From Candidatus Bariatricus faecipullorum (GTDB lineage Bacteria; Bacillota; Clostridia; Lachnospirales; Lachnospiraceae), in assembly GCA_019118525.1 (NCBI GenBank), contig DWYV01000061.1, positions 1-64,000 of the forward strand: a DNA stretch of 64,000 nt, in the 5' to 3' direction. The notes beneath the pieces were generated by a model, which was not told the DNA's origin, ran no database searches, and worked only from the letters and a program-made list of their open reading frames with translations. Below are positions 34,447 to 44,253 of this stretch, piece by piece. The position numbers and the translations under genes were made by a program. Each line of letters begins with the position of its first letter. The stretch's first letter is position 1.

Positions 34447-35811
34447 ATGAAAAAGAGCAAGTATGAAATAGATATGTGCAACGGTTCGATTATGGACAAA
34501 CTGATATCTTTCGCACTGCCGCTGATGCTGTCCAGTATTCTGCAGCTGATGTTTAATGCAGTGGATATCATCGTGGTGGGAAGATACACGGGCAGCCAGG
34601 CCCTGGCGGCTGTAGGCTCGACAACGTCACTGATTAGTATTTTTACAAATCTGTTTATCGGCATTTCCCTGGGCGCCAATGTACTGGCGGCCCGTTATTA
34701 TGCGACAGGCCGGGACAAAGAGATGTCGGAAACAGTACATACCGCAATATCCCTGGCGCTGATTAGCGGAATTGTGATGGCCTTTGTGGGAGTGGCGATT
34801 GCCAGGCCGGCCCTGGAACTGATGGACACCCCGTCAGATGTCATTGACTTATCTGTTGTATACATGAGAATTTATTTTGCGGGAATGCCCTTTTTTATGC
34901 TTTACAATTATGGAGCAGCCATTCTGCGTGCGGTAGGGGATACGAAAAGGCCCCTGATTTTCCTGGCGGTGGCGGGAATGGCAAACGTAGTGCTGGACCT
35001 TCTTCTGGTAATTGTAATTCCTCTGGGCGTGGCCGGGGTGGCGATTGGAACAGTAACTTCACAGATGATTTCCTGTATTCTGGTACTGCGCTGTCTTTAT
35101 AAATCAGAAGGAAGCTATCAGTTCCGCTTCTCGAAACTGACCATCAAAGCAGAACATGTGAAATGGATTTTTCAGGTGGGGATACCGGCAGGAATCCAGA
35201 GTACGGTAATCAACTTTTCTAATGCCATGCTGCAGTCTTCGGTAAATTCTTTTGGTTCCACAGCCATGGCAGGATATACGGCGGCAAATAACATTCTTGG
35301 ATTTCTGTATGTGTCGGTGAATGCGGTTACCCAGGCCTGTATGAGTTTCACCAGCCAGAATTACAGCGTAGGAAAAACAAAACGTATGGACCGGGTGCTT
35401 CTGGACTGTATCATTCTGACCGTCGCAGCCTCGGCGGTGCTGGGAGTGGGTGCCTATGTATTTGGAAACAGTCTTCTGGGAATTTATACGGCGGATGAGG
35501 AAGTCATACAGTGCGGGCTGGAAATCCTTTCTATTACGACGGTGCCCTATTTTCTGTGCGGTATTATGGACCTGCTTCCCGGAGCCCTGCGGGGAATGGG
35601 TCATTCAGCGGTCCCCATGGTACTGTCAGTTATCGGAACGGTGGGAACCAGAATCGTGTGGATTTATGGATTTTTCCCGCAGAACAGAAGCCTTTACTTT
35701 CTGTTCATTTCCTATCCGGCGTCCTGGATTTTCACGATTGTGATGCAGGCGGTATGTTTCTACTTTGTAAGAAAACAGTGCATCCGGTCTGTGGAGGAGA
35801 GAACGCTATGA
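34447..35811 (+). CDS. MATE-family multidrug exporter
   Basis: The 454-residue membrane protein has about 12 helices in two homologous halves, each opening with the MATE pattern (FALPLMLSSILQLMFNAVD near residue 20; VGIPAGIQSTVINFSNAML near 245). VGRYTGSQALAAVGSTTSL is the conserved substrate-cavity region of the DinF/NorM clostridial subgroup. It exports cationic drugs or metabolites using sodium or protons. GGGAGGA lies 7 nt before ATG. Its stop overlaps the GH43 start codon (ATGA). Confidence 0.94.
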   Translation: MKKSKYEIDMCNGSIMDKLISFALPLMLSSILQLMFNAVDIIVVGRYTGSQALAAVGSTTSLISIFTNLFIGISLGANVLAARYYATGRDKEMSETVHTAISLALISGIVMAFVGVAIARPALELMDTPSDVIDLSVVYMRIYFAGMPFFMLYNYGAAILRAVGDTKRPLIFLAVAGMANVVLDLLLVIVIPLGVAGVAIGTVTSQMISCILVLRCLYKSEGSYQFRFSKLTIKAEHVKWIFQVGIPAGIQSTVINFSNAMLQSSVNSFGSTAMAGYTAANNILGFLYVSVNAVTQACMSFTSQNYSVGKTKRMDRVLLDCIILTVAASAVLGVGAYVFGNSLLGIYTADEEVIQCGLEILSITTVPYFLCGIMDLLPGALRGMGHSAVPMVLSVIGTVGTRIVWIYGFFPQNRSLYFLFISYPASWIFTIVMQAVCFYFVRKQCIRSVEERTL

Positions 35812-37129
35812 AAAAACAGTGTCTGAATCCGTTTTTGCCTGCAAATGAATATGTCCCGGACCCGGAACCCCATGTCTTTGGAGACAGAGTGTACGTGTAT
35901 GGTTCCCATGACCGGTTCGGGGCTCCCATGTTCTGCGTGAATGATTATGTCTGCTGGTCTGCGCCTGCGGATAATCTGGCGGACTGGCGATACGAGGGCG
36001 TTATATACCGGAAAAAGCAGGACCCGAAAAACAGAGCCGGGCTCCTGCTTTTATTTGCGCCGGACGGACATATCTGGGGAACGAAAAAGGGAGATTCTTT
36101 TGCCTTCGACCCGGCAGTACTGACAGATGACGACGGAAGAATCTGGCTGTATTCGGGATTTGCGACAGAGCTTCCGGCAATCGTAACCGGAGGGAAAAAA
36201 CTGACTTACGCCGGCGGAGAAGTGGCGGAACTGTCAGCGGATATGAAAACATTAAAATCCGAACCGAAGCTGCTCTTTCCCAAAAAAGGGAAGGGGAGCT
36301 TTCAAAATCATGAATTTTTTGAGGCCAGTTCCATAAGAAAAATAAACGGACGCTATTATTTTGTATATTCTTCCAGACACAATCATGAACTGTGTTATGC
36401 CATTTCCGATGCCCCGGACGGAGACTTCCGCTTCGGCGGCACACTGGTTTCCAATGGCGATATATTTCCGGAGACGGTGCAGGGAGAAAAAGGGGCCCGG
36501 AACTATATCGGAAATAATCATGGGGGAATGTGCTGCATTCAGGGACAGTGGTATATTTTTTACCACAGGCATACGAACCGTTCGTCTTATTCCAGGCAGG
36601 CCTGCGCCCGGCCGCTTGCGATTGAGGCGGACGGCACCATAGGGCAGGCAGAACTGACGTCCTGCGGGTTAAACGGCGGGCCTCTTTTGGGGCGGGGCTG
36701 GTACGAAGCCAGAATCTGCTGTCATTTATGGAGCCGGGAAGGGACGGGCCGGTACGACTGCGGTTTCCGAAAATCCGCTTCCGGAAGCATCCGTTTCTTA
36801 CACAGAGCAGGAGCAAACCGGGAAAGAAGGTCTGGCAGTATATTAAAAATATGCGGGACGGGAGCACTGCCGGATATAAGTACTTCCGGACAGAGAACCT
36901 GAAGGCCGTAGAGGTGGAAGTCAGAACCCGGACTGCCGGGAAGATGGAGATATCGGATACTCCTGAATTTGAGAGGACAGCAGGCGTGATAGAGATAAAG
37001 CCCTCCGGGAAATTTGAAAGCTACAGAGGAAAAGTGAGTCTGGAAGACGGCGTCCGGGCGCTGTATTTCCGGTACCGGGGAAGCGGAGCATGCGATTTCC
37101 GGGCCTTTCGGCTGATTCCCGGACCGTAG
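35808..37129 (+). pseudogene. GH43 glycoside hydrolase split by a frameshift
   Basis: The first frame (from ATG 35808, overlapping the MATE stop) encodes a GH43 five-bladed propeller with NEYVPDPEPHVF (base Asp), FDPAVLTDDDGRIW (second Asp) and FFEASSIRKINGRYYFVY (acid Glu), so all three catalytic positions are present. Near 36755-36780 the family-like sequence leaves this frame after GTGRYD and continues one base back in the frame ending at 37129, as FRKHPFLTQS, IKNMRDGSTAGYKYF and a C-terminal beta-sandwich. One missing base explains this. The first frame alone runs on as unrelated, Arg- and Ser-rich residues to 36902. Expected activity is beta-xylosidase or arabinofuranosidase. No slippery heptamer is seen. 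Confidence 0.82.
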
Positions 37130-37219
37130 ATTTCTGAAAAAAAGAAATCTTTCGGTTTTCGAGAGGTTTTTGAGACATTTGTGCCGTATACTCTCAGACA
37201 GAAGGAGAGGAGGCACAGT

Positions 37220-37897
37220 ATGAGTATTCTGACAACAAGAGAATTAAAGAAATATTATGGAAGCGGAGCGTCCCTGGTAAAAGCACTGGACGGCGTGAAC
37301 CTGGACATTGAGGACGGTGAGTTTGTGGCAGTGGTGGGGACCAGCGGGAGCGGAAAATCCACGCTGCTTCATATGCTGGGCGGCCTGGACCGCCCTGACA
37401 GCGGAAGCGTCATGGTGGAAGGAAAGGAAATTTCCGGCATGGATGACGACCGGCTGACCATCTTTCGGAGAAGGCAGATAGGATTTGTGTTCCAGAATTA
37501 TAACCTGGTTCCGATGCTGAATGTCTATGAAAATCTGGTCCTTCCCCTGGAGCTGGACGGCAGAAAACCGGATGAGCTGTATCTGGAAAAAATTATCGCC
37601 ATGCTGGGGCTGAAGGAAAAACTGAAAAGTATGCCGAATCAGCTTTCCGGCGGGCAGCAGCAGAGAGTGGCCATCGGCCGGGCCATGGCGGGGAAACCGT
37701 CCATTATTCTGGCCGATGAGCCGACGGGAAATCTGGATTCCCGCACCAGCCAGGATGTGCTGGGACTTCTGAAAATGACCAGCACCCGTTTCCGGCAGAC
37801 CGTGGTCATGATTACCCATAATGAAGAAATCGCCCAGCTTGCGGACCGGAGAATCCGGATTGAAGACGGGAAGATTACAGAAAGCAGGTGGTCCTGA
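37220..37897 (+). CDS. ABC exporter ATPase (LolD/MacB type)
   Basis: The 225-residue protein has Walker A GTSGSGKST, Q-loop FQNYNLVPMLNV, signature LSGGQQQR, Walker B IILADEP with GNLDSRTS, and switch His in ITHN. The spacing and PTGNLDS motif mark the FtsX-linked exporter ATPases used in peptide-antibiotic resistance or lipoprotein release. ATG 37220 follows GGAGAGGAGG; a longer reading from 37181 lacks a site. The stop overlaps the permease start (TGATG). Confidence 0.94.
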   Translation: MSILTTRELKKYYGSGASLVKALDGVNLDIEDGEFVAVVGTSGSGKSTLLHMLGGLDRPDSGSVMVEGKEISGMDDDRLTIFRRRQIGFVFQNYNLVPMLNVYENLVLPLELDGRKPDELYLEKIIAMLGLKEKLKSMPNQLSGGQQQRVAIGRAMAGKPSIILADEPTGNLDSRTSQDVLGLLKMTSTRFRQTVVMITHNEEIAQLADRRIRIEDGKITESRWS

Positions 37898-40380
37898 TGC
37901 GGAAACTTTCTGAGAATACCAGCCGGGGCGTGATTTCCCATCTGGCCAGGCGGAGCGTCAGCAGCAGCCGGAGGCGGAATGTGTTCACGGTTATAACGAT
38001 TGCACTTTCTGTCAGTTTTCTGATGGTGCTGGGGCTCTTCGTTCTGGGGGTGCAGACAGAGAGGATACGCCAGGTATCGGATATGCAGCATGTACTCTAT
38101 ATGTCCTTAAGCCGGGAGCAGGCAGAGCAGATTGCAGAAGAAGCAGACGTAAGCTATGAGATGCTCCTGAAAAACGGCTCCGGCATTGAGGTGGGCAGCA
38201 GTATTCTCCAGCCCTGCTATTATGAATATGAGCTGCTGAAAGGGCAGGATGAGGATATGGAAATTACCCGGATAAAAGAAGGCGCTTATCCGCAGCAGTA
38301 CGGGGAAGTGGCAGTTACCGAGGAAGGGTGCCGGAAGATGGGTTATCCCGTGGAAATCGGGGCCACGATTCAGATAACCGGTATCACGGGAGAGACCGAA
38401 GATTTTGTGATTACCGGATTTCTGGACGGAGAGTGGGGAAATGCCCGGGTATATCCGGCTGCCTTTTCCCGGGACTACGCAGAGCAGGGCCCCATGCTGG
38501 CGAATGTGCCCTACAGTGCGGCAGTACAGCTTTCCGGCGCCCGCAGTATGAGCGCGGAGGAATTCCGGGACCGGGTAGTGGAAATCGGGGAGTCCCATGG
38601 AATTGCAAGAAGAGACATCAACCCGAACAATGCATTTGAGGATACGCTTTCCGGAAATCCCGGAAGTCTCCAGAATGTACTGATTATGGCGGGCGTGGGT
38701 GCAGGCGTTCTTTTTGTCAGTGTGCTGGTGATTTACAGTGTTTTTTACCTGTCCGTCATTGGAAGAGTCAGGCAGTTCGGACAGCTTCGAACGCTGGGTA
38801 TGACCAGGCGCCAGACGGAGAAAATGGTAGCCCGGGAAGGACTGATTCTGTGCGGAATCGGAATCCCTCTTGGGCTTGCGGCAGGCCTGGTTATCGGGTA
38901 CGCCGTCCGCCCGGGAGGATGGAGCTGGAGAAACAGCCTTCTTCTGGCCGGAGCGGTTATCCTACTGAATCTGATTTCTGTCCGGATTTCTATCCGCAGA
39001 CCGGCGAAGATGGCGTCTCAGGTGTCCCCGGTGGAAGCGGCCGGATACAGTGGCGGAAGTGCGGAAGCCGCAAATGGGAAAAGACGGAAAAAGAGCCGGA
39101 GGGGCGAAAGAAGCACAGGGGGAACCCGGAAGCTGAAACGGAATCTCAGCCCCGGCGGCCTGGCCCATATCAGTGCGGGCAGGAACCGGAGAAAGCAGGC
39201 CCTGACCATCCTTTCCCTGGGAATCGGAGGAATCCTTTTTATGCTGGCGGCCACATACACTGTGTCGGTAAATGAAGAAGAATATTCCCGGACGGGCGAG
39301 TTTGTCTACGGCGAGTTTGACATCTACCTTTCCAGCAATGCGGCGGAGGCCGCAGAACACGGCTACGTCAGCCTGCAGATGGAAAATCCTCTGAACGAAG
39401 AGTTCCGTCAGGAACTTCTGGCGGTGGACGGAGTAAAAGAGGTTCATGCCTTTCAGAGAAGGGAGATAAAATGGGAGGCAAGGAATGAGGCAGTCGATGA
39501 TTTCGCGTGCATGTTTGAGGAAGAGATGTTTCAGGAAATCCAGGAGAACTATGCGGATAAAGACTCGCCGCTCCAGGATATGACTTATGAGGACCTGGTT
39601 AAAAACCGCCAGATAATCGTAGTGGAAGGCGGCATGAAGGAAGTGTTCGGCTGGGAACTGGAACCGGGAGAAACGGTGCAGATAACCTGGGATACCGGCA
39701 CAAAGCTGCAGACCGGGGAATATACCGTGGCAGGACTCATAGACAGCGGGTATTACGATGAAAATCCTCTGGCGCTCTGGGTGAACATGCCCCGGGAACT
39801 GGTGCAGGAAATGAGCGGGGACCTGAATCTGAATGACTCCTTTGTGGTAGAGACGGAAGCGGAAAAAACGGACCAGGCAGGAGAAGAGATACGGGCCCTG
39901 GTAGAGGAGCGGCCCAGTCTTTCCATGGATACCCTGGCAGAGGCCATGAGCCGGAACGAGCGGATGTTTGCGGTCGTTTACGGCGGAATTCTGGGGATTT
40001 CCCTGTTTATTATGGGATTCAGCTTTCTGAATCTGACCAATACCCTGATTACAAATATTGTGACGCGGAAGCAGGAATTTGCCATGCTGGAATCGGTGGA
40101 CATGGAAAAAAAGCAGCTGTTTCGCATGGTAACACTGGAGGGGCTGCTTCTTTCGGTGGGGAATGCGGTGATTACCCTGGCGGGAGGGAGTCTGGCCGGC
40201 TATGCCGGAGTTCTGGTGATGCGGCACTTTGACGCGGACTATATGCATTATCATTTTCCCGGCTGGTTCTTTTTGGGGTATGTCGTGGTTCTGGTCATCC
40301 TTCCCCTGGTGGTGGGGAGAGTAGTTCTCCACAGTTTTTCCCGGCAGGGTCTGACGGAGCGGCTTCGGATTGTGGACTAA
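37897..40380 (+). CDS. ABC exporter permease with two FtsX domains
   Basis: The 827-residue membrane protein has an N-terminal helix (about 27-50), a large outer domain, three helices with the FtsX pattern (VLFVSVLVIYSVFYL, IGIPLGLAAGLVIGY), a cytosolic basic linker, then a second copy of the same plan (QALTILSLGIGGILFML to the C-terminal WFFLGYVVVLVILPL). About eight membrane helices in all. With the ATPase it forms a complete MacB-like exporter, perhaps for lipopeptides or bacteriocins. No two-component system is adjacent, unlike Bce-type modules. Confidence 0.92.
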   Translation: MRKLSENTSRGVISHLARRSVSSSRRRNVFTVITIALSVSFLMVLGLFVLGVQTERIRQVSDMQHVLYMSLSREQAEQIAEEADVSYEMLLKNGSGIEVGSSILQPCYYEYELLKGQDEDMEITRIKEGAYPQQYGEVAVTEEGCRKMGYPVEIGATIQITGITGETEDFVITGFLDGEWGNARVYPAAFSRDYAEQGPMLANVPYSAAVQLSGARSMSAEEFRDRVVEIGESHGIARRDINPNNAFEDTLSGNPGSLQNVLIMAGVGAGVLFVSVLVIYSVFYLSVIGRVRQFGQLRTLGMTRRQTEKMVAREGLILCGIGIPLGLAAGLVIGYAVRPGGWSWRNSLLLAGAVILLNLISVRISIRRPAKMASQVSPVEAAGYSGGSAEAANGKRRKKSRRGERSTGGTRKLKRNLSPGGLAHISAGRNRRKQALTILSLGIGGILFMLAATYTVSVNEEEYSRTGEFVYGEFDIYLSSNAAEAAEHGYVSLQMENPLNEEFRQELLAVDGVKEVHAFQRREIKWEARNEAVDDFACMFEEEMFQEIQENYADKDSPLQDMTYEDLVKNRQIIVVEGGMKEVFGWELEPGETVQITWDTGTKLQTGEYTVAGLIDSGYYDENPLALWVNMPRELVQEMSGDLNLNDSFVVETEAEKTDQAGEEIRALVEERPSLSMDTLAEAMSRNERMFAVVYGGILGISLFIMGFSFLNLTNTLITNIVTRKQEFAMLESVDMEKKQLFRMVTLEGLLLSVGNAVITLAGGSLAGYAGVLVMRHFDADYMHYHFPGWFFLGYVVVLVILPLVVGRVVLHSFSRQGLTERLRIVD

Positions 40381-40407
40381 GGTGAGGGTGTTTAACAAAT
40401 TAAAACA

Positions 40408-40436
40408 TTGACGTGTGCAAAAAAAATTGATAAAAT
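40408..40436 (+). promoter_or_regulatory. Promoter of the aldehyde dehydrogenase gene
   Basis: TTGACG (40408-40413), a 17-bp spacer and TAAAAT (40431-40436). Confidence 0.75.
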
Positions 40437-40456
40437 ATATTTCGGAGTCAGTGTAA

Positions 40457-40488
40457 AACCGGAAGGAGAGCGTGCTCTGCTTCCGGTT
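40457..40488 (+). promoter_or_regulatory. Leader hairpin before the aldehyde dehydrogenase gene
   Basis: AACCGGAAG (40457-40465) and CTTCCGGTT (40480-40488) pair; inside them AGAGC and GCTCT also pair around GT, giving a long nearly continuous stem. It lies in the leader, 13 nt before AGGAGG. AATTTATAAAT follows, a weak T-tract, so it may be an attenuator or a stability element. Confidence 0.6.
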
Positions 40489-40515
40489 AATTTATAAATA
40501 CAGGAGGTAGCCAAG

Positions 40516-42063
40516 ATGATTAAAGGATTTAAAAACGCTGTGGAACTTGATTTTTCCGTGGAAGAAAACCGTTTGAAAATGGAAGAAGCATTTCGGCAGG
40601 TTGAAGCAGAAAAAGGAAAAGTATATCCCCTGATTATCGGTGGAGAGAAAATTGAAACAGAGAAGAAAATTACGTCTTTGTCTCCGGCAACAAAAGAAGT
40701 GCTGGGGTATGCCAGCTCCTGCAGCCGCGAACTGGCGGACAAAGCGATTCAGACTGCTGACGAAGCATTTCTGACATGGAGCCGGACGCCGGCAGAGGAG
40801 AGAATCCGCTGCCTGAAGAGACTGGCAAGACTGGTAGAACAGAACCGGTTTATTCTGGATGCATGGAATGTAGAGGAAAGTGGAAAAAACTGGGGAGAGG
40901 CAGACGGAGAACTCTGCGAGGCCCTGGACTTCTTTAATTCTTATGCAATGCATATGGCAAATCTGGACAAAGGACTGGAACTCATTCCGACAGATGAATA
41001 TACAAAATGTATTTACATACCGATTGGCGTAGGCGCGATTATCCCGCCGTGGAATTTCCCGCTTTCCATCTGCGGAGGCATGATAACTTCTGCTCTGGTA
41101 ACCGGAAATACGGTCATCTGCAAGCCGTCTTCTGACACACCGATTGTTGCGTACAAATTCGTAGAGCTCTGCTTAAAGGCAGGTTTCCCGGAAGGAACCG
41201 TAAACTATATTCCGGGCGCAGGCTCTGAAATCGGAGACTACATTGTAGAGCATCCGCGCACCAGATTTATCAACTTTACCGGTTCCAAAGCTGTCGGATG
41301 CCGTATCAATGAAAATGCGGCGAAAGTGGCAGAAGGACAGAAATGGCTGAAACGTGTGGTTGCAGAGATGGGCGGAAAGAACGCAATTATCGTGGATTCT
41401 TCCGCAGACATTAAGAAAGCGGCAGAAGGAATCGCAAGCTCTGCGTTTACCTTCCAGGGACAGAAATGCTCCGCCTGCTCACGTGCGCTGGTTATGGCGG
41501 ACGTTTACGATGAACTGGTAGACGAAGTAGTGAAATGCGCAAAGAACCTGAAGGAAAATCAGGGAAGCGGCGCAAGCAATGCTCCCATGGGCCCGGTTAT
41601 CAACAAAGGCGCTTACGACAGCATTACCGGATACATTGAAGTGGCAAGAAAAGAAGGAACTATCGTATACGGCGGAACCTACAGCGACGAGACCGGATAC
41701 TACATCGACCCCACAGTTGTGCGCGATGTGGACAAGGACGCCAGAATTGCCAACGAAGAAATCTTTGGACCGGTACTTGCCATTGTGAAGGTAAACTCTT
41801 TTGACGAGGCTCTGGAAATCGCAAACCAGACCGAGTACGGACTGACCGGTTCTGTTTACAGCGAGACACGGGAGAATATCCAGAAAGCAAAAGTAGAATT
41901 CCAGGTTGGAAACCTTTACTTCAACAGGAAATCCACAGCGGCAGTTGTACTGCAGCATCCCTTTGGCGGATTTAATATGTCCGGTACCGACGCAAAGACA
42001 GGAACCAGTGACTACCTCACCAATTTCCTGAACCTGAAGTCCATCACTGAGGATCTGAACTAG
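40516..42063 (+). CDS. Aldehyde dehydrogenase, probably 1-pyrroline-5-carboxylate dehydrogenase
   Basis: The 515-residue NAD(P)-dependent enzyme has the catalytic Cys in FQGQKCSACSR, the general base Glu in VAEMGGKN, PPWNFPLS for the cofactor and NEEIFGPV. The N-terminal extension and the GQKCSACSR form are those of RocA/PruA-type enzymes that oxidise glutamate semialdehyde to glutamate, so proline or arginine catabolism is likely; no proline dehydrogenase is nearby. AGGAGG precedes ATG by 9 nt. It is monocistronic, with promoter, leader hairpin and strong terminator. Confidence 0.88.
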   Translation: MIKGFKNAVELDFSVEENRLKMEEAFRQVEAEKGKVYPLIIGGEKIETEKKITSLSPATKEVLGYASSCSRELADKAIQTADEAFLTWSRTPAEERIRCLKRLARLVEQNRFILDAWNVEESGKNWGEADGELCEALDFFNSYAMHMANLDKGLELIPTDEYTKCIYIPIGVGAIIPPWNFPLSICGGMITSALVTGNTVICKPSSDTPIVAYKFVELCLKAGFPEGTVNYIPGAGSEIGDYIVEHPRTRFINFTGSKAVGCRINENAAKVAEGQKWLKRVVAEMGGKNAIIVDSSADIKKAAEGIASSAFTFQGQKCSACSRALVMADVYDELVDEVVKCAKNLKENQGSGASNAPMGPVINKGAYDSITGYIEVARKEGTIVYGGTYSDETGYYIDPTVVRDVDKDARIANEEIFGPVLAIVKVNSFDEALEIANQTEYGLTGSVYSETRENIQKAKVEFQVGNLYFNRKSTAAVVLQHPFGGFNMSGTDAKTGTSDYLTNFLNLKSITEDLN

Positions 42064-42081
42064 GACAGCAGATACAGAAAT

Positions 42082-42125
42082 AAAAAAAAGGAAGGCTTTC
42101 ATTGCGAAACCTTCCTTTTTTTATT
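42082..42125. terminator. Bidirectional terminator
   Basis: AAGGAAGGCTTTC and GAAACCTTCCTT pair (one bulge) around ATTGC, with an A-run before and a T-run after. It ends the dehydrogenase gene on + and the YitT gene on minus. Confidence 0.92.
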
Positions 42126-42137
42126 TTATTTATGCGG

Positions 42138-42995
42138 TTATTCTTCCTTGAAGCCTTCTCCGACCACTTCGTTAGATTCCATAATGACCAGGAATGCTTT
42201 TTTGTCGATACTTTTTACCAGCTTGCGGATACCGTACATCTGCTTGTTGTTGCAGGCGCACATGACCACATCCTTTTCCAGCCGGGAGTAGCTTCCCTCG
42301 CCTTTCAGGATAGTGGAACCTCTTCCCAGCGCCTCGTCTATCTGCCGGCAGATTTCGGGGCCGTGCTCTGTGACAATCAGCGCCAGTTTTCCCTGGTCCA
42401 CGCCGTACATCACTTTATCAACCACGGCAGACAGCAGAAAATTGATAAGCAGACCGTAAATCAGACTGTCGATATCCCGGGATACAAGAACGGTACCGAG
42501 CAGAACCACGGCGGTCTCCATGGTGAAGGAGATTTTTCCCAGAGTCAGGTGGGGATTCAGAGCCTTGATGGAAAGCATAATAAAATCCGAACCTCCGGTA
42601 GAGGAGTCGCGCATATAAATCATGGCATAGCCCAGTCCGGAAAGTACCCCGCAGCAGATGGCCGCCAGCATCCGGTCCCCGTTATATACCGGAAAAAGCG
42701 GAGCTACCACATCCATAATCACAGACGTGATGATGATGGTACGAATGGAGCGGATAAAAAAGTCTCTGCCCAGAATGCGGAAGCAGGCGATGGCAACCGG
42801 GATGTTCAGGAGCATGGCAGTGGTTCCGATAGGGGCGCCGAAAAGCTGATAGAAAATCAGGGCGATACCATTGAAACCTACCATGGGAAACTGGGCATTT
42901 GCCGCAAAGTTATAAACGCCTATTGCTATCAGAATTCCGCCCACGATGTCAGTCAGTATGTCTTTGGATAATTCCAGTGCCTTGTTTTTGTTCAT
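42138..42995 (-). CDS. YitT-family membrane protein (DUF161/DUF2179)
   Basis: The 285-residue protein has about five membrane helices in the first 195 residues (GGILIAIGVYNFAANAQFPM; SSTGGSDFIMLSI is the conserved loop) and a C-terminal soluble DUF2179 domain with GRGSTILKGEGSYS. The family's function is unknown; the soluble part resembles ligand-binding ACT-like folds. ATG 42995 is chosen because GGGAGG lies 7 nt upstream. It is monocistronic with its own promoter. Confidence 0.9.
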   Translation of the reverse strand: MNKNKALELSKDILTDIVGGILIAIGVYNFAANAQFPMVGFNGIALIFYQLFGAPIGTTAMLLNIPVAIACFRILGRDFFIRSIRTIIITSVIMDVVAPLFPVYNGDRMLAAICCGVLSGLGYAMIYMRDSSTGGSDFIMLSIKALNPHLTLGKISFTMETAVVLLGTVLVSRDIDSLIYGLLINFLLSAVVDKVMYGVDQGKLALIVTEHGPEICRQIDEALGRGSTILKGEGSYSRLEKDVVMCACNNKQMYGIRKLVKSIDKKAFLVIMESNEVVGEGFKEE

Positions 42996-43093
42996 ATGTT
43001 TTCCTCCCAATTCAGAATGTACCAGTAAAAAGCAAGAAAAAAAACATCTGCCAATTATATAGAATATAATCCCGCAAATGCTCTTCTTTTACC

Positions 43094-43123
43094 AGTATAA
43101 CAGGAAATGGAGAAAATTGTCAA
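43094..43123 (-). promoter_or_regulatory. Promoter of the YitT gene
   Basis: On the minus strand TTGACA (43123-43118), an 18-bp spacer and TATACT (43099-43094). Confidence 0.7.
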
Positions 43124-43235
43124 CACCCCGGAGCCAGAAATCTGGGGATAGCCTTCCGGGAAAAAACATGATAGAATAAAAGGCAGGAGAGACAGCGCCT
43201 GAGAGGCGAAGGCAAAAGCAGAAAGGAAAAAGATA

Positions 43236-44171
43236 ATGAAAATCGTATTTCTGGATGTGAAGACTATAGGGGAAGATATTGATTTATCCGGATATGATGC
43301 GCTGGGTGAAGTAGTAAAATATGATTTTTCCGCGCCGGAGGAGGTCCCGGAACGGGTGAAGGACGCGGATGTACTGATTCTGAACAAGGTACAGGTAAAT
43401 GAACAGACTATCGGCACGGCCGGGAACCTGAAACTGGTCTGTGTGACGGCGACCGGAACGAACAATCTGGACAAGGAGTACCTGGAGCGCAGGGGAATTG
43501 CCTGGCGCAATGTGGCGGGATACTCTACGGAGACGGTGGCCCAGCATACGTTTGCCATGCTGTTTTATCTGCTGGAAAAACTGCGCTATTACGATGATTA
43601 TGTGAAGGAAGGCCGGTATGTCAACGACCGCATCTTCACCCATTTTGAAGAACGGTTTACGGAAGTGCACGGGAAAACCTGGGGCATTATCGGTCTGGGG
43701 ACCATCGGACGGCGGGTGGCGGACCTGGCGTCAGCCTTTGGAGCCAGGGTCATTTACTATTCTGCCTCGGGCAGACCGGCCCAGGAGGGCTATCAGCAGG
43801 TGGATTTTGACACCCTGCTTTCCACCTCGGACATTATCAGCGTCCATGCGCCCCTGAATGAGTATACAGAGGGTCTGATAGACAGAGAAGACCTGGAAAA
43901 AATGAAAGAGACCTGTATCTTCCTGAACCTGGGAAGAGGACCCATTGTCGTGGAAAAGGACCTGGCGGAGGCCCTGAAAAAGGGAACCATTGCCGCCGCA
44001 GGTCTGGACGTGCTGAAAGAGGAGCCCATGAGCGCGGACAATCCGCTCCGGGAGATAACCGACAGCAGAAAGCTGCTGATAACGCCTCACGTGGCCTGGG
44101 CCAGTGTAGAGGCCCGTACCCGGCTTATGGGAATTATCCTGGGCCAGATTCGGGAATTCTTTCAGGTGTAA
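43236..44171 (+). CDS. D-2-hydroxyacid dehydrogenase
   Basis: The 311-residue NAD(P)-dependent enzyme reduces a 2-keto acid to a D-hydroxy acid. GLGTIGRRV binds the cofactor, NLGRGPIV carries the catalytic Arg region, GLDVLKEEP the Glu and TPHVAWAS the His. It is closest in style to glycerate/hydroxypyruvate reductases. A short leader with a CGCCT-GAG-AGGCG hairpin precedes it. It ends in a strong hairpin shared with the TetR gene. Confidence 0.92.
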   Translation: MKIVFLDVKTIGEDIDLSGYDALGEVVKYDFSAPEEVPERVKDADVLILNKVQVNEQTIGTAGNLKLVCVTATGTNNLDKEYLERRGIAWRNVAGYSTETVAQHTFAMLFYLLEKLRYYDDYVKEGRYVNDRIFTHFEERFTEVHGKTWGIIGLGTIGRRVADLASAFGARVIYYSASGRPAQEGYQQVDFDTLLSTSDIISVHAPLNEYTEGLIDREDLEKMKETCIFLNLGRGPIVVEKDLAEALKKGTIAAAGLDVLKEEPMSADNPLREITDSRKLLITPHVAWASVEARTRLMGIILGQIREFFQV

Positions 44172-44200
44172 TATAAATAGAAAAAAGGGAGACAAAGAAG

Positions 44201-44250
44201 TCCCCGTTTTGTTCCGGAAAGGAAAACCGGAGCAAAGCGGGGAATTTCTG
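44201..44250. terminator. Long hairpin between the dehydrogenase and TetR genes
   Basis: 17-bp arms (44201-44217 and 44227-44243) pair with only two G-U pairs around a 9-nt purine loop, followed by ATTTCTGTTTT. It serves both convergent genes. Confidence 0.8.
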
Positions 44251-44253
44251 TTT

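Noticed and set aside
36740..36790. Programmed -1 frameshift in the GH43 gene
   Set aside because: No X-XXY-YYZ heptamer or strong downstream structure is visible; a mutation or sequencing deletion is simpler.
38962..40398. Open frame of 478 codons on the minus strand
   Set aside because: Antisense to the FtsX permease gene; no ribosome site or domain.
43170..43235. Glycine-riboswitch-like words (GGAGAGA, GCGAAGGC) before the hydroxyacid dehydrogenase
   Set aside because: The gap to the start codon is too short for an aptamer and the helices of the glycine fold cannot be formed; only a small hairpin is present.
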